Source of the DNA: Candidatus Stahliibacteriota bacterium
Lineage (GTDB): Bacteria; Hydrothermota; Tepidihabitantia; B3-TA06
Assembly: GCA_004375895.1 (NCBI GenBank)
Contig: SOJW01000040.1
Location: 16,616-80,615 of the forward strand
Length of the DNA: 64,000 nt
Direction: 5' to 3'
Shown: positions 51,541-59,380 of the stretch, one piece after another
Position numbering within the stretch: position 1 is the first letter of the stretch
How the letters are laid out: every line of letters starts with the position of its first letter
The notes under the pieces: generated by a model
Seen by the model: the letters and a program-made list of their open reading frames with translations, nothing else
Told to the model about the DNA's origin: nothing
Database searches by the model: none
Translations under genes and position numbers: made by a program

Positions 51541-51966
51541 TTACTTCTTTACAGGTTTGCGTTTAATGAGGAGCAACTGTTTAACGTCCTTTAGTGTCTG
51601 TTTTGAGGCCACCTTGATCCACAGCCACCGTCCGTCGTGATAGGCTTTGGCTTCTTTGATCATTTGTAAGGTAGACTTGCTGAGATTCGCTCCTAGAGCC
51701 TTTTCTGTCTGAGGAGGGTTGAGCACGATCTGGGCAACGAAATAACCCTTGGCAGGGAAAAGAGAGGTTAAAGCCTTGCCGCTTTTGCGATAACGTCGGG
51801 TCCAGCCGTACTTCTTGCCGTAGTGAATGAACTCCCCCTCCATCTGGTAGTTGTCGGAGATAAATTGAATCAATTCTTCCCACAGCGAACTTGTCTGACC
51901 GAGCGCTTGCGCTATTTCCTTACGGGTCGGTTCGTGTTCTTTATCCGTAAATATCCCCATGCTCAT
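51541..51966 (-). CDS. DUF3788-family protein
   Basis: 141 residues, no signal. The family pattern is visible: LWEELIQFISDNY, YGKKYGWTRRYRKSGKALTSLFPAKGYF, QIVLNPPQ and a final YHDGRWLWIKVASKQTLKDV. The family is small, cytosolic and of unknown function, with a fold related to YdhG/SRPBCC-like proteins as I recall. GGAGGAG precedes the ATG; the gene has its own promoter and heads the DUF3788-lipoprotein-ATL series (9-nt gap to the next gene). Confidence 0.75.
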   Translation of the reverse strand: MSMGIFTDKEHEPTRKEIAQALGQTSSLWEELIQFISDNYQMEGEFIHYGKKYGWTRRYRKSGKALTSLFPAKGYFVAQIVLNPPQTEKALGANLSKSTLQMIKEAKAYHDGRWLWIKVASKQTLKDVKQLLLIKRKPVKK

Positions 51967-51986
51967 TTTCTCCTCCGGTATGTTAG

Positions 51987-52015
51987 ACTATAACCTTGAG
52001 ACCGGAAGATGTCAA
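51987..52015 (-). promoter_or_regulatory. Sigma70-type promoter for the DUF3788 gene
   Basis: Minus strand TTGACA, 17 bp, TATAGT, leader of ~14 nt with GGAGGAG. Confidence 0.7.
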
Positions 52016-52062
52016 CGCAATTACCTGTTTTTACTTACGGCTCTTCGGAGTGTAATAACCAT

Positions 52063-52106
52063 GTCATTGCGAGATTCTGCGAAGCAGAATCGTGGCAATC
52101 TCATAG
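52063..52106. repeat. Family B hairpin
   Basis: TCATTGCGAG-ATTCTGC-GAA-GCAGAAT-CGTGGCAATCTCATAG: the outer arms ATTGC/GCAAT and the inner arms pair, with constant outer sequence shared with 21150 and 62537. Confidence 0.7.
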
Positions 52107-52182
52107 CACTTTATCGGCGGCCCGAGAATGCTGCCTTGGGATTGCTTCGTCCTAACACCCTTCGAGTCGTACTATCGTCAAT

Positions 52183-52623
52183 TCACTTGATCTTTTCTGC
52201 CAACCCCTCGGCCCAGGCGGTGATCTTATCCCAGTCGCGGTAATCTCTACCCTGATACTTGCCGCCGAACAGACCTACATCAACCGGTTCGACCTGCCTG
52301 GTGACAACCTTGAGTTTCTTCATCATCCTTTCCCGACGCTTTGGCGTATCTTCCTTCATAGTTATACCCAGGGAGAAGTAAGCAACCGGAATCTTACTTA
52401 AAGCCTCTTTGTTTGATTTAACGAACTTCTTTGCCGGTGGCAGGAACCGGAATCTCATAACGGGCGCGCCGATTACGGCAGCGTTGTAGGATGAGATGTC
52501 TGAGACTTCGGCTACATTGGAGACATTAACTTCCATACCTTTGGATTTAAGAATCTCCCCGATCTTTTCTGCCACCTCGCGGGTTGAGCCGCGCCTGGTG
52601 GTGTAGGCTATCAGAACCTTCAT
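52183..52623 (-). CDS. Flavodoxin-domain protein
   Basis: 146 residues. The FMN phosphate loop YTTRRGSTREVAEKIG is at the N-terminus, with IGAPVMRFRFLPPAKKFV and VAYFSLGITMKED in the middle and DWDKITAWAEGLAEKI at the end. This is the flavodoxin/HemG-like group in which a small FMN protein accepts electrons in the cytosol. The partner enzyme is not visible. It has its own promoter and a good AGGAGG site. Confidence 0.85.
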   Translation of the reverse strand: MKVLIAYTTRRGSTREVAEKIGEILKSKGMEVNVSNVAEVSDISSYNAAVIGAPVMRFRFLPPAKKFVKSNKEALSKIPVAYFSLGITMKEDTPKRRERMMKKLKVVTRQVEPVDVGLFGGKYQGRDYRDWDKITAWAEGLAEKIK

Positions 52624-52691
52624 CAGACCTCCTCTGGTTTACGATTGTCCTCCGGATATTACTTGCTCTGCGCTCGGCGAATATCTCGCGA

Positions 52692-52719
52692 AATATACTC
52701 TAAGAGTCTGGTTTGTCAA
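52692..52719 (-). promoter_or_regulatory. Sigma70-type promoter for the flavodoxin gene
   Basis: Minus strand TTGACA, 16 bp, TATATT; leader of ~60 nt. It begins 5 nt after the MFS gene stop. Confidence 0.7.
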
Positions 52720-52723
52720 TAGC

Positions 52724-54007
52724 TTACGGCTCGTTCTGCGACCGCGTAGCGGACGAATGGGTTATGGCTATCTCCCTGAAGTGGCCGAGCCTGGTGGCGA
52801 AGATGAGGGCGGCAACCACCACCACACTGCCGCCTGCAAGAAGGGTCAAAGGCGCGCCTATTCGGTCTGCCAGCCAGCCCATCAAGAGGTTACCGAACGG
52901 CAGCACCCCCAGAAGCGACATGGTATATAAGCTCATAACCCTACCGCGCTTGTCCTCGTCCACGATGTTCTGCACTAGGGTGTTGGCTGAGGCGAACTGT
53001 ACCATCTGACCAAAACCCGCCAGGGCCATTAATCCTATGCTGAGATAGACGTTGCGTGAGAACGAGGAGGCGGCGATGGCCGCGCCGAATATCACCGAGG
53101 CTGCGGGCAGCATCTTCCACAGCCCAACAAAGCTCTTTCGCGTGCCGATGATTAAAGCCCCGATCACCGCCCCCACGCCCACCGCTCCCATCAGATAGCC
53201 GAAGGTGCGCGAGTCACCTGCGAGCACGTCCTTTGCCACCACCGGCATGAGATTGAGATAGGGTAGGCCCATCAAGGCGATGACCGAGATCAAGACAAGG
53301 ATGGAGCGGATCGAGCCGGTGCCGTAAGCGTATCTGACCCCTTCCTTGAGGTCCTGCACCGGGTGGGAGTCCTTCCGGCGGTTCTCCATGGGCGCAAGTC
53401 TCATGAGTAGAAGACAGCAGATGATGACCAGGTAGGCGGCGGAGTTTGTTAAAAAGCAAATCCCTTCGCCTGCGAACGCTACCACCAGCCCGGCCAGGGA
53501 GGGGCCGATGAGCCTTGCGATGTTGAAGATGGCCGAGTTCAAGGCGATGGCGTTGCCCACGTTCTCCCGCTGCTCCACCATCTGCACTATAAACGCCTGC
53601 CTGGCAGGGATATCGAAGGCACGGATAAGCCCGTAAAAGAGGCTTAAGGCGATAACGTGCCAGAGCTGGATGACGTCTGTAAGGGTGAGCACGGCAAGCA
53701 CAAGCGCCTGCAGGGATGCAAGGATCTGGGAGGTAAGTATCACCCGGTGGCGGCTTACGCGATCGATGAGTACTCCGGCAAAGGGGGAGATGAAGAAGTT
53801 GGGGATCATGGTGGTGAAGCCCACCACACCCAGGATGAGGGGTGAGTTGGTGATCCGGTAGACCAGCCAGCCCAACGTCACCCGCTGCATCCAGTAGCCG
53901 ATAAGCGATACCGTGTGCCCACCAAAGTAGAGCCTGAAGTTGCGATAACCAAACGCACGGGTGAGAAGCTTGAGACCGTCCCTGCGCTTTTCGATGAAGT
54001 TCTTCAC
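52724..54007 (-). CDS. Major facilitator superfamily exporter (EntS/MFS_3-like)
   Basis: 427 residues with about 12 membrane segments. The N-terminus FGYRNFRLYFGGHTVSLIGYWM and the loop DRVSRHRVILTSQ (motif A) and DIPARQAFIVQMV are the signature of the EntS-type drug/siderophore exporters. It should export an unknown small molecule by proton antiport in the inner membrane. A GTG start follows a modest AAAGG site; the leader from the promoter is ~65 nt. Confidence 0.85.
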   Translation of the reverse strand: MKNFIEKRRDGLKLLTRAFGYRNFRLYFGGHTVSLIGYWMQRVTLGWLVYRITNSPLILGVVGFTTMIPNFFISPFAGVLIDRVSRHRVILTSQILASLQALVLAVLTLTDVIQLWHVIALSLFYGLIRAFDIPARQAFIVQMVEQRENVGNAIALNSAIFNIARLIGPSLAGLVVAFAGEGICFLTNSAAYLVIICCLLLMRLAPMENRRKDSHPVQDLKEGVRYAYGTGSIRSILVLISVIALMGLPYLNLMPVVAKDVLAGDSRTFGYLMGAVGVGAVIGALIIGTRKSFVGLWKMLPAASVIFGAAIAASSFSRNVYLSIGLMALAGFGQMVQFASANTLVQNIVDEDKRGRVMSLYTMSLLGVLPFGNLLMGWLADRIGAPLTLLAGGSVVVVAALIFATRLGHFREIAITHSSATRSQNEP

Positions 54008-54074
54008 GTTGGCTAGATTAGCCTTTCTACTTGGATGCGTTCATCTTGGGACGACTGGACAGACATTAAACATT

Positions 54075-54102
54075 AGTGTATGGGCTAGAGGTGGATTGTC
54101 AA
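54075..54102 (-). promoter_or_regulatory. Sigma70-type promoter for the MFS exporter
   Basis: Minus strand TTGACA, 16 bp, TACACT. Confidence 0.65.
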
Positions 54103-54188
54103 TACAGGTGATCAAGGATGCGGGCCAGCCTTACGGCCGACCCTTCAGGTTATCATAGTAATTTAAGAGGGGATGTCAATGTGAAGAT

Positions 54189-54218
54189 CCCCAACCGGTG
54201 GCTAATCACCGGTTGGGG
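54189..54218 (-). terminator. Hairpin terminator after the three-gene operon
   Basis: CCCCAACCGGTG - GCTAAT - CACCGGTTGGGG forms a perfect 12-bp stem just after the stop of the gene at 54234. The T-run that follows is weak, so efficiency is uncertain. Confidence 0.65.
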
Positions 54219-54233
54219 ACAAACAAGGTATGT

Positions 54234-55478
54234 CTAGTCGTTTTTGGATTCAAGAGTAGGGAATGGGATCTTTAAATCGTTCCCTAAGAGGATTTTGAAA
54301 TAAGCGATTGGCTTACCTATGTCGGGGCCGAACTCGTTTCCTGTTGCCAAGGAGATTACGGCGAAATTACCTAGCCTGTAATCCGCAATTAAGACCGCAC
54401 GTAACCGATCATCGTCTCTTTCTTGCGACAATAGCCTGTGATATAGTAATTCTCCTGAGAAAGAGAGGGGCTTCCTCGGCTTATCGAAAAATGCTTTGAA
54501 TCCGACATCGATGCTTACTTCTGTCGAGTCGAATCGCTCTAGTAGAGCGCGTGCGACTATCATTCCACCCCAGTTTTTCCATTCGTATCCCAAGGTCGTC
54601 CATGCCCCTCCTTTGAATCCGATATCTTTCCATCCACCTTGGGGTGAAATTGTAGCTAAACCGCCAGCGAGATCCCATTTGAACCCTATGCGTCTGAGGT
54701 AAATTGAAGATGCTATTCCTTCGATTTCCTCTAGTCTTTCGGATTCTACAACTTCCAAACTATCCTCTAATCTTTGTGTTACTTCGGCCTTTATCGCTTT
54801 CATTTCCTCGTTTATGTTGCTCCATTCTGTGCTTCCAAAGGAAACTTTCTTGAGGCTGTCGTTTAATTCCATATACCTATCATTGGCTTTCAACAGACTC
54901 TCGACTGTATTACCCCATTCTCTGTTATGGTGGGCTAAGAGAGAATCCAACAATTCTAGTTTGGATTGATAGTTTTCGAATTCAGGATCTACTTTGCCTC
55001 GGGAGAATGAAACATCAGCACCAACGGCTGCGGCGACAGCAGATGAGTCTGGTGTGCTCTTTTCTCCAAAGGAAGTTGCTAGAGACAAAGAGAACGTTTG
55101 CTTCAGAGAAGCACTCATACTGGAATCGGTGTATTCGTCAAAAGAGATGGTTCTTCCTTTACGCATCCAGTAAGGGTAAATCTCAATTGCCAAATCACTT
55201 GGAAGTTCGGTGAAATCATTGGTAGCAGTTCGAATAGTAGCTACCAACTCGTTCATAGTTCCTGGACGTTTGATTGATTCAGCATTCACCCCTAAAAGAG
55301 TGAACGCTGAAGGTATGGCTGACGGATAAACGGTCAACGATTCGGGGGGAGGTTTGAAAACAAGCGGAGAGAGTTGGGCCCAACAAACTACTGGGAGTAA
55401 GGAAAAAAGAATACTCCCTATTACTGTCGCCACCGAGGTCCTTGAAGACTTCAAAAAGTAGTCTCTTCTGATTTTCAT
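54234..55478 (-). CDS. Exported, partly coiled-coil, probably outer-membrane protein
   Basis: 414 residues from the ATG behind AAAGGAGG; the track's start is 12 codons upstream. A long signal peptide ends VVCWAQ. Residues ~55-150 are beta-rich with Ser/Thr (SASLKQTFSLSLATSFGEKS), ~155-255 are helical and charged (LELLDSLLAHHNREWGNTVE, VTQRLEDSLEVVESERLEEI), and the last ~150 alternate like barrel strands (IGFKWDLAGGLATISPQGGW, WTTLGYEWKNWGGMIVARAL). I do not recognise the family. It is the last gene of a three-gene unit with 55490 and 55997, and a terminator follows. Confidence 0.6.
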   Translation of the reverse strand: MKIRRDYFLKSSRTSVATVIGSILFSLLPVVCWAQLSPLVFKPPPESLTVYPSAIPSAFTLLGVNAESIKRPGTMNELVATIRTATNDFTELPSDLAIEIYPYWMRKGRTISFDEYTDSSMSASLKQTFSLSLATSFGEKSTPDSSAVAAAVGADVSFSRGKVDPEFENYQSKLELLDSLLAHHNREWGNTVESLLKANDRYMELNDSLKKVSFGSTEWSNINEEMKAIKAEVTQRLEDSLEVVESERLEEIEGIASSIYLRRIGFKWDLAGGLATISPQGGWKDIGFKGGAWTTLGYEWKNWGGMIVARALLERFDSTEVSIDVGFKAFFDKPRKPLSFSGELLYHRLLSQERDDDRLRAVLIADYRLGNFAVISLATGNEFGPDIGKPIAYFKILLGNDLKIPFPTLESKND

Positions 55479-55489
55479 TGTTCCCTCCT

Positions 55490-55924
55490 TTAGTGGGAGT
55501 AAAGGGTAATCCAAGCTTCAAAACGAACAGTATTGTTTTGAGCGTGAATTTCATTTATCCACTTTTGGGGATTCGGTCCACCTTCCAAGATATAGGTTAT
55601 GCTGAATAGATTTGAGGGGTCGATATTCGGAAGGCGGGTTACAGTGGTTACGCAATGGATTTCTTTTCCATGTAAAGGGTGGTCGTTGAATATCCAGACA
55701 TATGGATGATCTTTCTTGCAAGGCTTCTTTCCGTTAAGATCTAGGGATACGTAAGGAGTTCCTGACTTTTTTTTGTGCCCAACAACGATCGTAAGTTTAA
55801 CGTCTTGTTTGTCACTCACTTGATAATTTGCATCTTTGAGATCAGGGCTATTGATTGGGCTTACTGTTCCTCCCGTATCTGTATCGGATGGAATGCACTT
55901 TAGTTCTTCTTCATTGCCACTCAT
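55490..55924 (-). CDS. Unknown small protein of the 54-57 kb operon
   Basis: 144 residues, no signal peptide, mostly beta (VKLTIVVGHKKKSGTPYVSL, CVTTVTRLPNIDPSNLFSITY, VRFEAWITLYSH). The first ~30 residues look disordered. Three Cys and four His are present, without a clear zinc pattern. The sequence is not recognised. It lies 11 nt upstream of the beta-rich exported protein and 72 nt downstream of the membrane protein; a hairpin (GCGAAGCCTGGGCTTCGC) sits in that gap. Confidence 0.6.
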   Translation of the reverse strand: MSGNEEELKCIPSDTDTGGTVSPINSPDLKDANYQVSDKQDVKLTIVVGHKKKSGTPYVSLDLNGKKPCKKDHPYVWIFNDHPLHGKEIHCVTTVTRLPNIDPSNLFSITYILEGGPNPQKWINEIHAQNNTVRFEAWITLYSH

Positions 55925-55996
55925 AGCGCTCCTCCTTTGCCCTTGCGGGCGGTTTGGGTTTTAGCGAAGCCTGGGCTTCGCCTTGGTTCATGCGGT

Positions 55997-56890
55997 CTAA
56001 GACCTCTTTCCTTCCCAAAACGGGCACTGCTTTTTAGCCTCTTCGTTTCCGGTTTCGCATATAGACCACAGTTTGGGAGTTATCTTCCTTTCCCAGTGAT
56101 GCTTTTGTATGTATGTACAGAAAGTAGGCCCCACTCCAGCAATTACACTTTTAATAAGAAGAGTAACGTTCGCACCCGGCAGGTATTCCTTGTTAAAAGC
56201 CTCCTTATGGACGGCCTCCAGTCTCAAATACAAAGAGTGCAGTGCGACCACACTTCTTCTTAAGTACTGCTCGTAATAACGATTCCTCTCGTAGTCCTGC
56301 GTGATGTAAAACCCTTCCTTCATTCTTCGGGCTACTCGTCGAGCCCCGAGATAGATCAGATAACCAACACCGGCGGCGAATAGAGAAAAAAGCACTATGA
56401 TTAAAGTTCTGTATTGTGAGCATCGGTGGAGTAAAAGATTGTCAAGGACTCCAATCAAAGCGAAGTCCCCAACAGCTGTGGTTATAGCCATTGTGGGTAG
56501 GGATTTGAGAAAGTCCCTTGCTTTGGTGCCGAAGCTTAGGGTCTCCTTTATAGCATTCAGTGTCTCCTCTCGCAGTTTCGCATTCTCCTCAAAGTTAAGT
56601 TCTCGTCCTTTGTGGATGATGTCCAGGCTGCGACGGGTAGATTCGATAGCTGCTTTCGCACCTGCCAGGTACCTTTTTTCTTGCTGGTCACCTTGGGGAC
56701 CGTCATGACTTTTCAGTATACTGTCCAATCTGGTTTCCACCCCAATTGCGGTGGTCTGTGTTGATTCTTCAGATGAGGATTTGCCGGTAAGCGCCCACAC
56801 CATCTCGACTGCATCAAGAGGCGACAGGACAGATGTTTTGTCCTTTCCCTTGCCGGTCTTTTTGTTCTGGGGTGTTGCTTTTTGCGGCAT
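55997..56890 (-). CDS. Unknown membrane protein, first gene of the operon
   Basis: 297 residues. A soluble N-terminal segment (~1-135) has a helical stretch (RSLDIIHKGRELNFEENAKL), followed by a first hydrophobic segment (~136-155) and a clear one (TLIIVLFSLFAAGVGYLIYL, ~165-185), then a basic, helical, tyrosine-rich region (ERNRYYEQYLRRSVVALHSL) and a Cys/Trp-containing tail. No known domain was identified. It has its own strong promoter and a GGAGG site. With the two following genes it may form an envelope-spanning system; no function can be named. Confidence 0.6.
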   Translation of the reverse strand: MPQKATPQNKKTGKGKDKTSVLSPLDAVEMVWALTGKSSSEESTQTTAIGVETRLDSILKSHDGPQGDQQEKRYLAGAKAAIESTRRSLDIIHKGRELNFEENAKLREETLNAIKETLSFGTKARDFLKSLPTMAITTAVGDFALIGVLDNLLLHRCSQYRTLIIVLFSLFAAGVGYLIYLGARRVARRMKEGFYITQDYERNRYYEQYLRRSVVALHSLYLRLEAVHKEAFNKEYLPGANVTLLIKSVIAGVGPTFCTYIQKHHWERKITPKLWSICETGNEEAKKQCPFWEGKRS

Positions 56891-56917
56891 AAGACCTCCT
56901 CTTATATTTATATGTCG

Positions 56918-56945
56918 ATTATAGGCAAGTTCGAATTTTTGTCAA
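56918..56945 (-). promoter_or_regulatory. Strong sigma70-type promoter for the three-gene operon
   Basis: Minus strand TTGACA, 16 bp, perfect TATAAT. Confidence 0.75.
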
Positions 56946-56983
56946 GTTTTTATCCAGCAAACTGTATGGGGTGCAAGCAGGGC

Positions 56984-57011
56984 TTGACAGTCCGCCAAAC
57001 TCCTCTAGTAT
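56984..57011 (+). promoter_or_regulatory. Sigma70-type promoter for the MscS gene
   Basis: TTGACA, 16 bp, TAGTAT; leader of ~70 nt. Confidence 0.65.
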
Positions 57012-57089
57012 AGGGTAGAGTTAACGGTTTTGGATGCTATGAGTTTTGAGTCCATAGGCAATTAATCCTGAAACCACACGGAGGTGGAT

Positions 57090-58016
57090 TTGAAAGATTT
57101 TTTTGCATCTATTGCAACAGCCTGGCCTGCGATCCGCGACTGGCTGCTTTCTACAGGAATCCAGATCGGCATAACGCTGGTAATAGGCGTGTTGCTCACC
57201 TGGCTTGTAGGGTTCCTTATCAAGCGTGCTCTGGGCAGGACGGAGGCGGTCGAGACGCCGGAGGCCATCGCCCGTACCAAGCGCTTAAAGACCGTTCTCG
57301 CTGCCCTGCGAGTAGCGGCCGGGATCGTTATCTGGGTGATAGTGGGCATCACCGTGCTCGGTCAGCTGGGGGTGGCCATAGGTCCTATCCTTGCCGCTCT
57401 AGGTGTGGTAGGACTGGCCGTTGGCTTCGGCGCCCAGAGCCTGGTCAAGGATTTCCTGGCCGGTATCTTCTTGATAGTTGAGAACCAGTTCCGCGTTGGT
57501 GATATCGTGCGTATTGGCGACGCCTCTGGCGTGGTGGAGGCGTTGAACCTCAGGATAACCCAGCTGCGGAGCGTGAACGGTCACCTTTATACCATCCCCA
57601 ACGGTGAGATCAAGATGGTTGAGAACACGACCATGAAGTGGTCCCGGGCCGTTGTGAAGGTTGGGGTGGCCTACCACTCCCAGATAGAGCGGGTGATCGA
57701 GGCGCTGGGGAAGGCGGCGGCGGACATCAAGGCTGACGAGGCCTTCGGCTCCTATGTGCTGGAGACACCCCAGATCAAGGCGATAGATGACTTTGCCGCC
57801 TCTTCGATAGACGTGGCGTTGTGGATCAAGACCCAGCCTGCCAAGCAGTGGGATACCGCCCGCATGGCACGCCGCTACATCAAGAAACGCTTTGACGAGG
57901 CCGGTATCGAGATACCCTTTCCGCAGGTCACCTTAAGCATCGGTCCAAAGGAGGCAGAACTTCTGGCAGTGTTCGGACAAGAAAGAAGATCGGCTCCCAC
58001 CCCGCCACAAGGGTAG
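57090..58016 (+). CDS. MscS-type mechanosensitive channel
   Basis: 308 residues. The GTG used by the track overlaps its own GGAGG; the TTG six bases later is 5 nt past that site and is preferred. Three N-terminal membrane segments (~15-35, ~75-95, ~100-130) precede the pore helix (VVGLAVGFGAQSLVKDFLAG) and the beta domain with VEALNLRITQLRSVNGHLYTIPN. It opens under membrane tension to release solutes from the cytosol in osmotic downshock. The C-terminal tail extends ~15 residues past the family norm. Confidence 0.85.
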   Translation: MKDFFASIATAWPAIRDWLLSTGIQIGITLVIGVLLTWLVGFLIKRALGRTEAVETPEAIARTKRLKTVLAALRVAAGIVIWVIVGITVLGQLGVAIGPILAALGVVGLAVGFGAQSLVKDFLAGIFLIVENQFRVGDIVRIGDASGVVEALNLRITQLRSVNGHLYTIPNGEIKMVENTTMKWSRAVVKVGVAYHSQIERVIEALGKAAADIKADEAFGSYVLETPQIKAIDDFAASSIDVALWIKTQPAKQWDTARMARRYIKKRFDEAGIEIPFPQVTLSIGPKEAELLAVFGQERRSAPTPPQG

Positions 58017-58050
58017 GATGTTGACATTTAAAGATCCTTAAGGAGGAAAG

Positions 58051-58128
58051 ATGCGTAAGCCCGTAACACCCGTAACACATCATCTTCGGGAAAGCAGACG
58101 TGCTGTTGAAAGGAGGAAAGATGCGTAA
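58051..58128 (+). CDS. Short upstream ORF with duplicated start region
   Basis: Behind AAGGAGGAAAG, a 25-codon frame (MRKPVTPVTHHLRESRRAVE ...) ends in a TAA that overlaps the start of the next gene (ATGCGTAA). The 20-bp stretch AGGAGGAAAGATGCGTAAGC occurs twice, 70 bp apart, once at this start and once at the start of the next gene, so the short frame arose from a duplication. It may couple or attenuate translation of the next gene, or be inert. Confidence 0.4.
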   Translation: MRKPVTPVTHHLRESRRAVERRKDA

Positions 58129-59257
58129 GCTTACAATTTCATTGTTACTTATGGTTGCTGTTGTCTCGGCCCAGGAGATATACGGTGAGTGGATCGCCCA
58201 GCGCACGGGTGAGATCCTTAAGCTTTCAGAGGACGGAAGCTACATGTGGGGTTCAAGCGTGGGAAACTTCTGGATCGAGGAGGGGTCCATTCTGTTCCGG
58301 GACGCGCTTACCAACGATATCCAGAGCTATGCCCTCGGCTTTGCTGGCGATGTTATGCAGTTCACCGATTACTGGATGGGTGCGAGGACGCTGTTTGTTC
58401 GCAAGGGTTCGCCTGCCGAGAACCTTCCTCCCACGATCCTTGAGGACGTGGAGTCGGTCTCGCCGCCGCTTGCAGAAAAGGACGGGGTTTGGCTGCGAGA
58501 GGAGGATACCGAGCTGGCCTTCGAGGTGCTACATTTTATCATCGGTGAGTCCCTATCTGAAGAGGAAGGCAGCCAGCTTGTGGATGCGTGGATAGCCGAG
58601 TTCAAGGCCCGGATAGGTTCATTCGCCTCCGCACGCGACGAGCTATACCGCACCCCCGCCCCATGGGAGGTCGGCAAGCTGCGCCGCAGGCTCCTTTCAG
58701 AGATTTACAAGGAATCCAAGGATCTGCCCACAGGCGAACAGTCAGCCTTCATCCGGGCGGTATATCGGCATCTGGAGGTCCTTGCGTTCAACGAGAAAGA
58801 GACTCATGCTCTCACCGACCGCGACCTTGAGGCCTATCTTGATTACGTAACCTTCCTTATCACCCTTTCAACCGGCAAGCCGACGGCGTGGCCCCAGGCA
58901 CAGCGTGACTCGGTAGCGAGCCGGATCGTCTCCGAATTCCCGACCTACCCGCTTGCAAAGAGGGAGTTCCTTTGCTCTGCTCAGGTGCTGCTTGGCTACT
59001 TCGGCTACGCATGGGACGAGGCTGATGCGGCTGAACGCGGCCGAATTGCAAAGGGGATGCTCGGTGACGCCGCTGCATCAGATGTAGACTACGGTATGCT
59101 CGCGCCCGGTGTCAGTGTCACCACTGCCAAGGGCAAGATGGATGATGCTACACTTGCGGCCTTGGCGAAACTCCTTGCAATGGATCACAAGGCAACGATG
59201 AAGACCTGGGCCGAGGGTCGCAGTTGGCCATACTACTATGAGATACTCACCCCGTAA
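58121..59257 (+). CDS. Secreted protein of unknown function
   Basis: 378 residues from the ATG behind AAAGGAGGAAAG; the track start is 7 codons upstream. A signal peptide ends near VVSAQ. Residues ~20-90 look like a small beta domain (YGEWIAQRTGEILKLSEDGS), as in lipocalin/DUF-type modules, then a linker and a long alpha-helical part to the end (WEVGKLRRRLLSEIYKESKD, AFIRAVYRHLEVLAFNEKET). No family was recognised. It is ~105 nt downstream of the channel gene, possibly the same transcript. Confidence 0.65.
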   Translation: MRKLTISLLLMVAVVSAQEIYGEWIAQRTGEILKLSEDGSYMWGSSVGNFWIEEGSILFRDALTNDIQSYALGFAGDVMQFTDYWMGARTLFVRKGSPAENLPPTILEDVESVSPPLAEKDGVWLREEDTELAFEVLHFIIGESLSEEEGSQLVDAWIAEFKARIGSFASARDELYRTPAPWEVGKLRRRLLSEIYKESKDLPTGEQSAFIRAVYRHLEVLAFNEKETHALTDRDLEAYLDYVTFLITLSTGKPTAWPQAQRDSVASRIVSEFPTYPLAKREFLCSAQVLLGYFGYAWDEADAAERGRIAKGMLGDAAASDVDYGMLAPGVSVTTAKGKMDDATLAALAKLLAMDHKATMKTWAEGRSWPYYYEILTP

Positions 59258-59287
59258 GAACGCTTCGGATTCTTATGTGGTAAGGCC

Positions 59288-59316
59288 TTGACTATACCTT
59301 ATATGCAGGGTACTAT
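59288..59316 (+). promoter_or_regulatory. Promoter for the subtilase gene
   Basis: TTGACT, 17 bp, TACTAT; leader of ~58 nt containing GGAGG. Confidence 0.6.
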
Positions 59317-59380
59317 GAACTCCGGGATCTAAGGAAGCCTAATGCGTGGGCGTTCAGTAGCCCCTTGGAGGGTATGAGCG

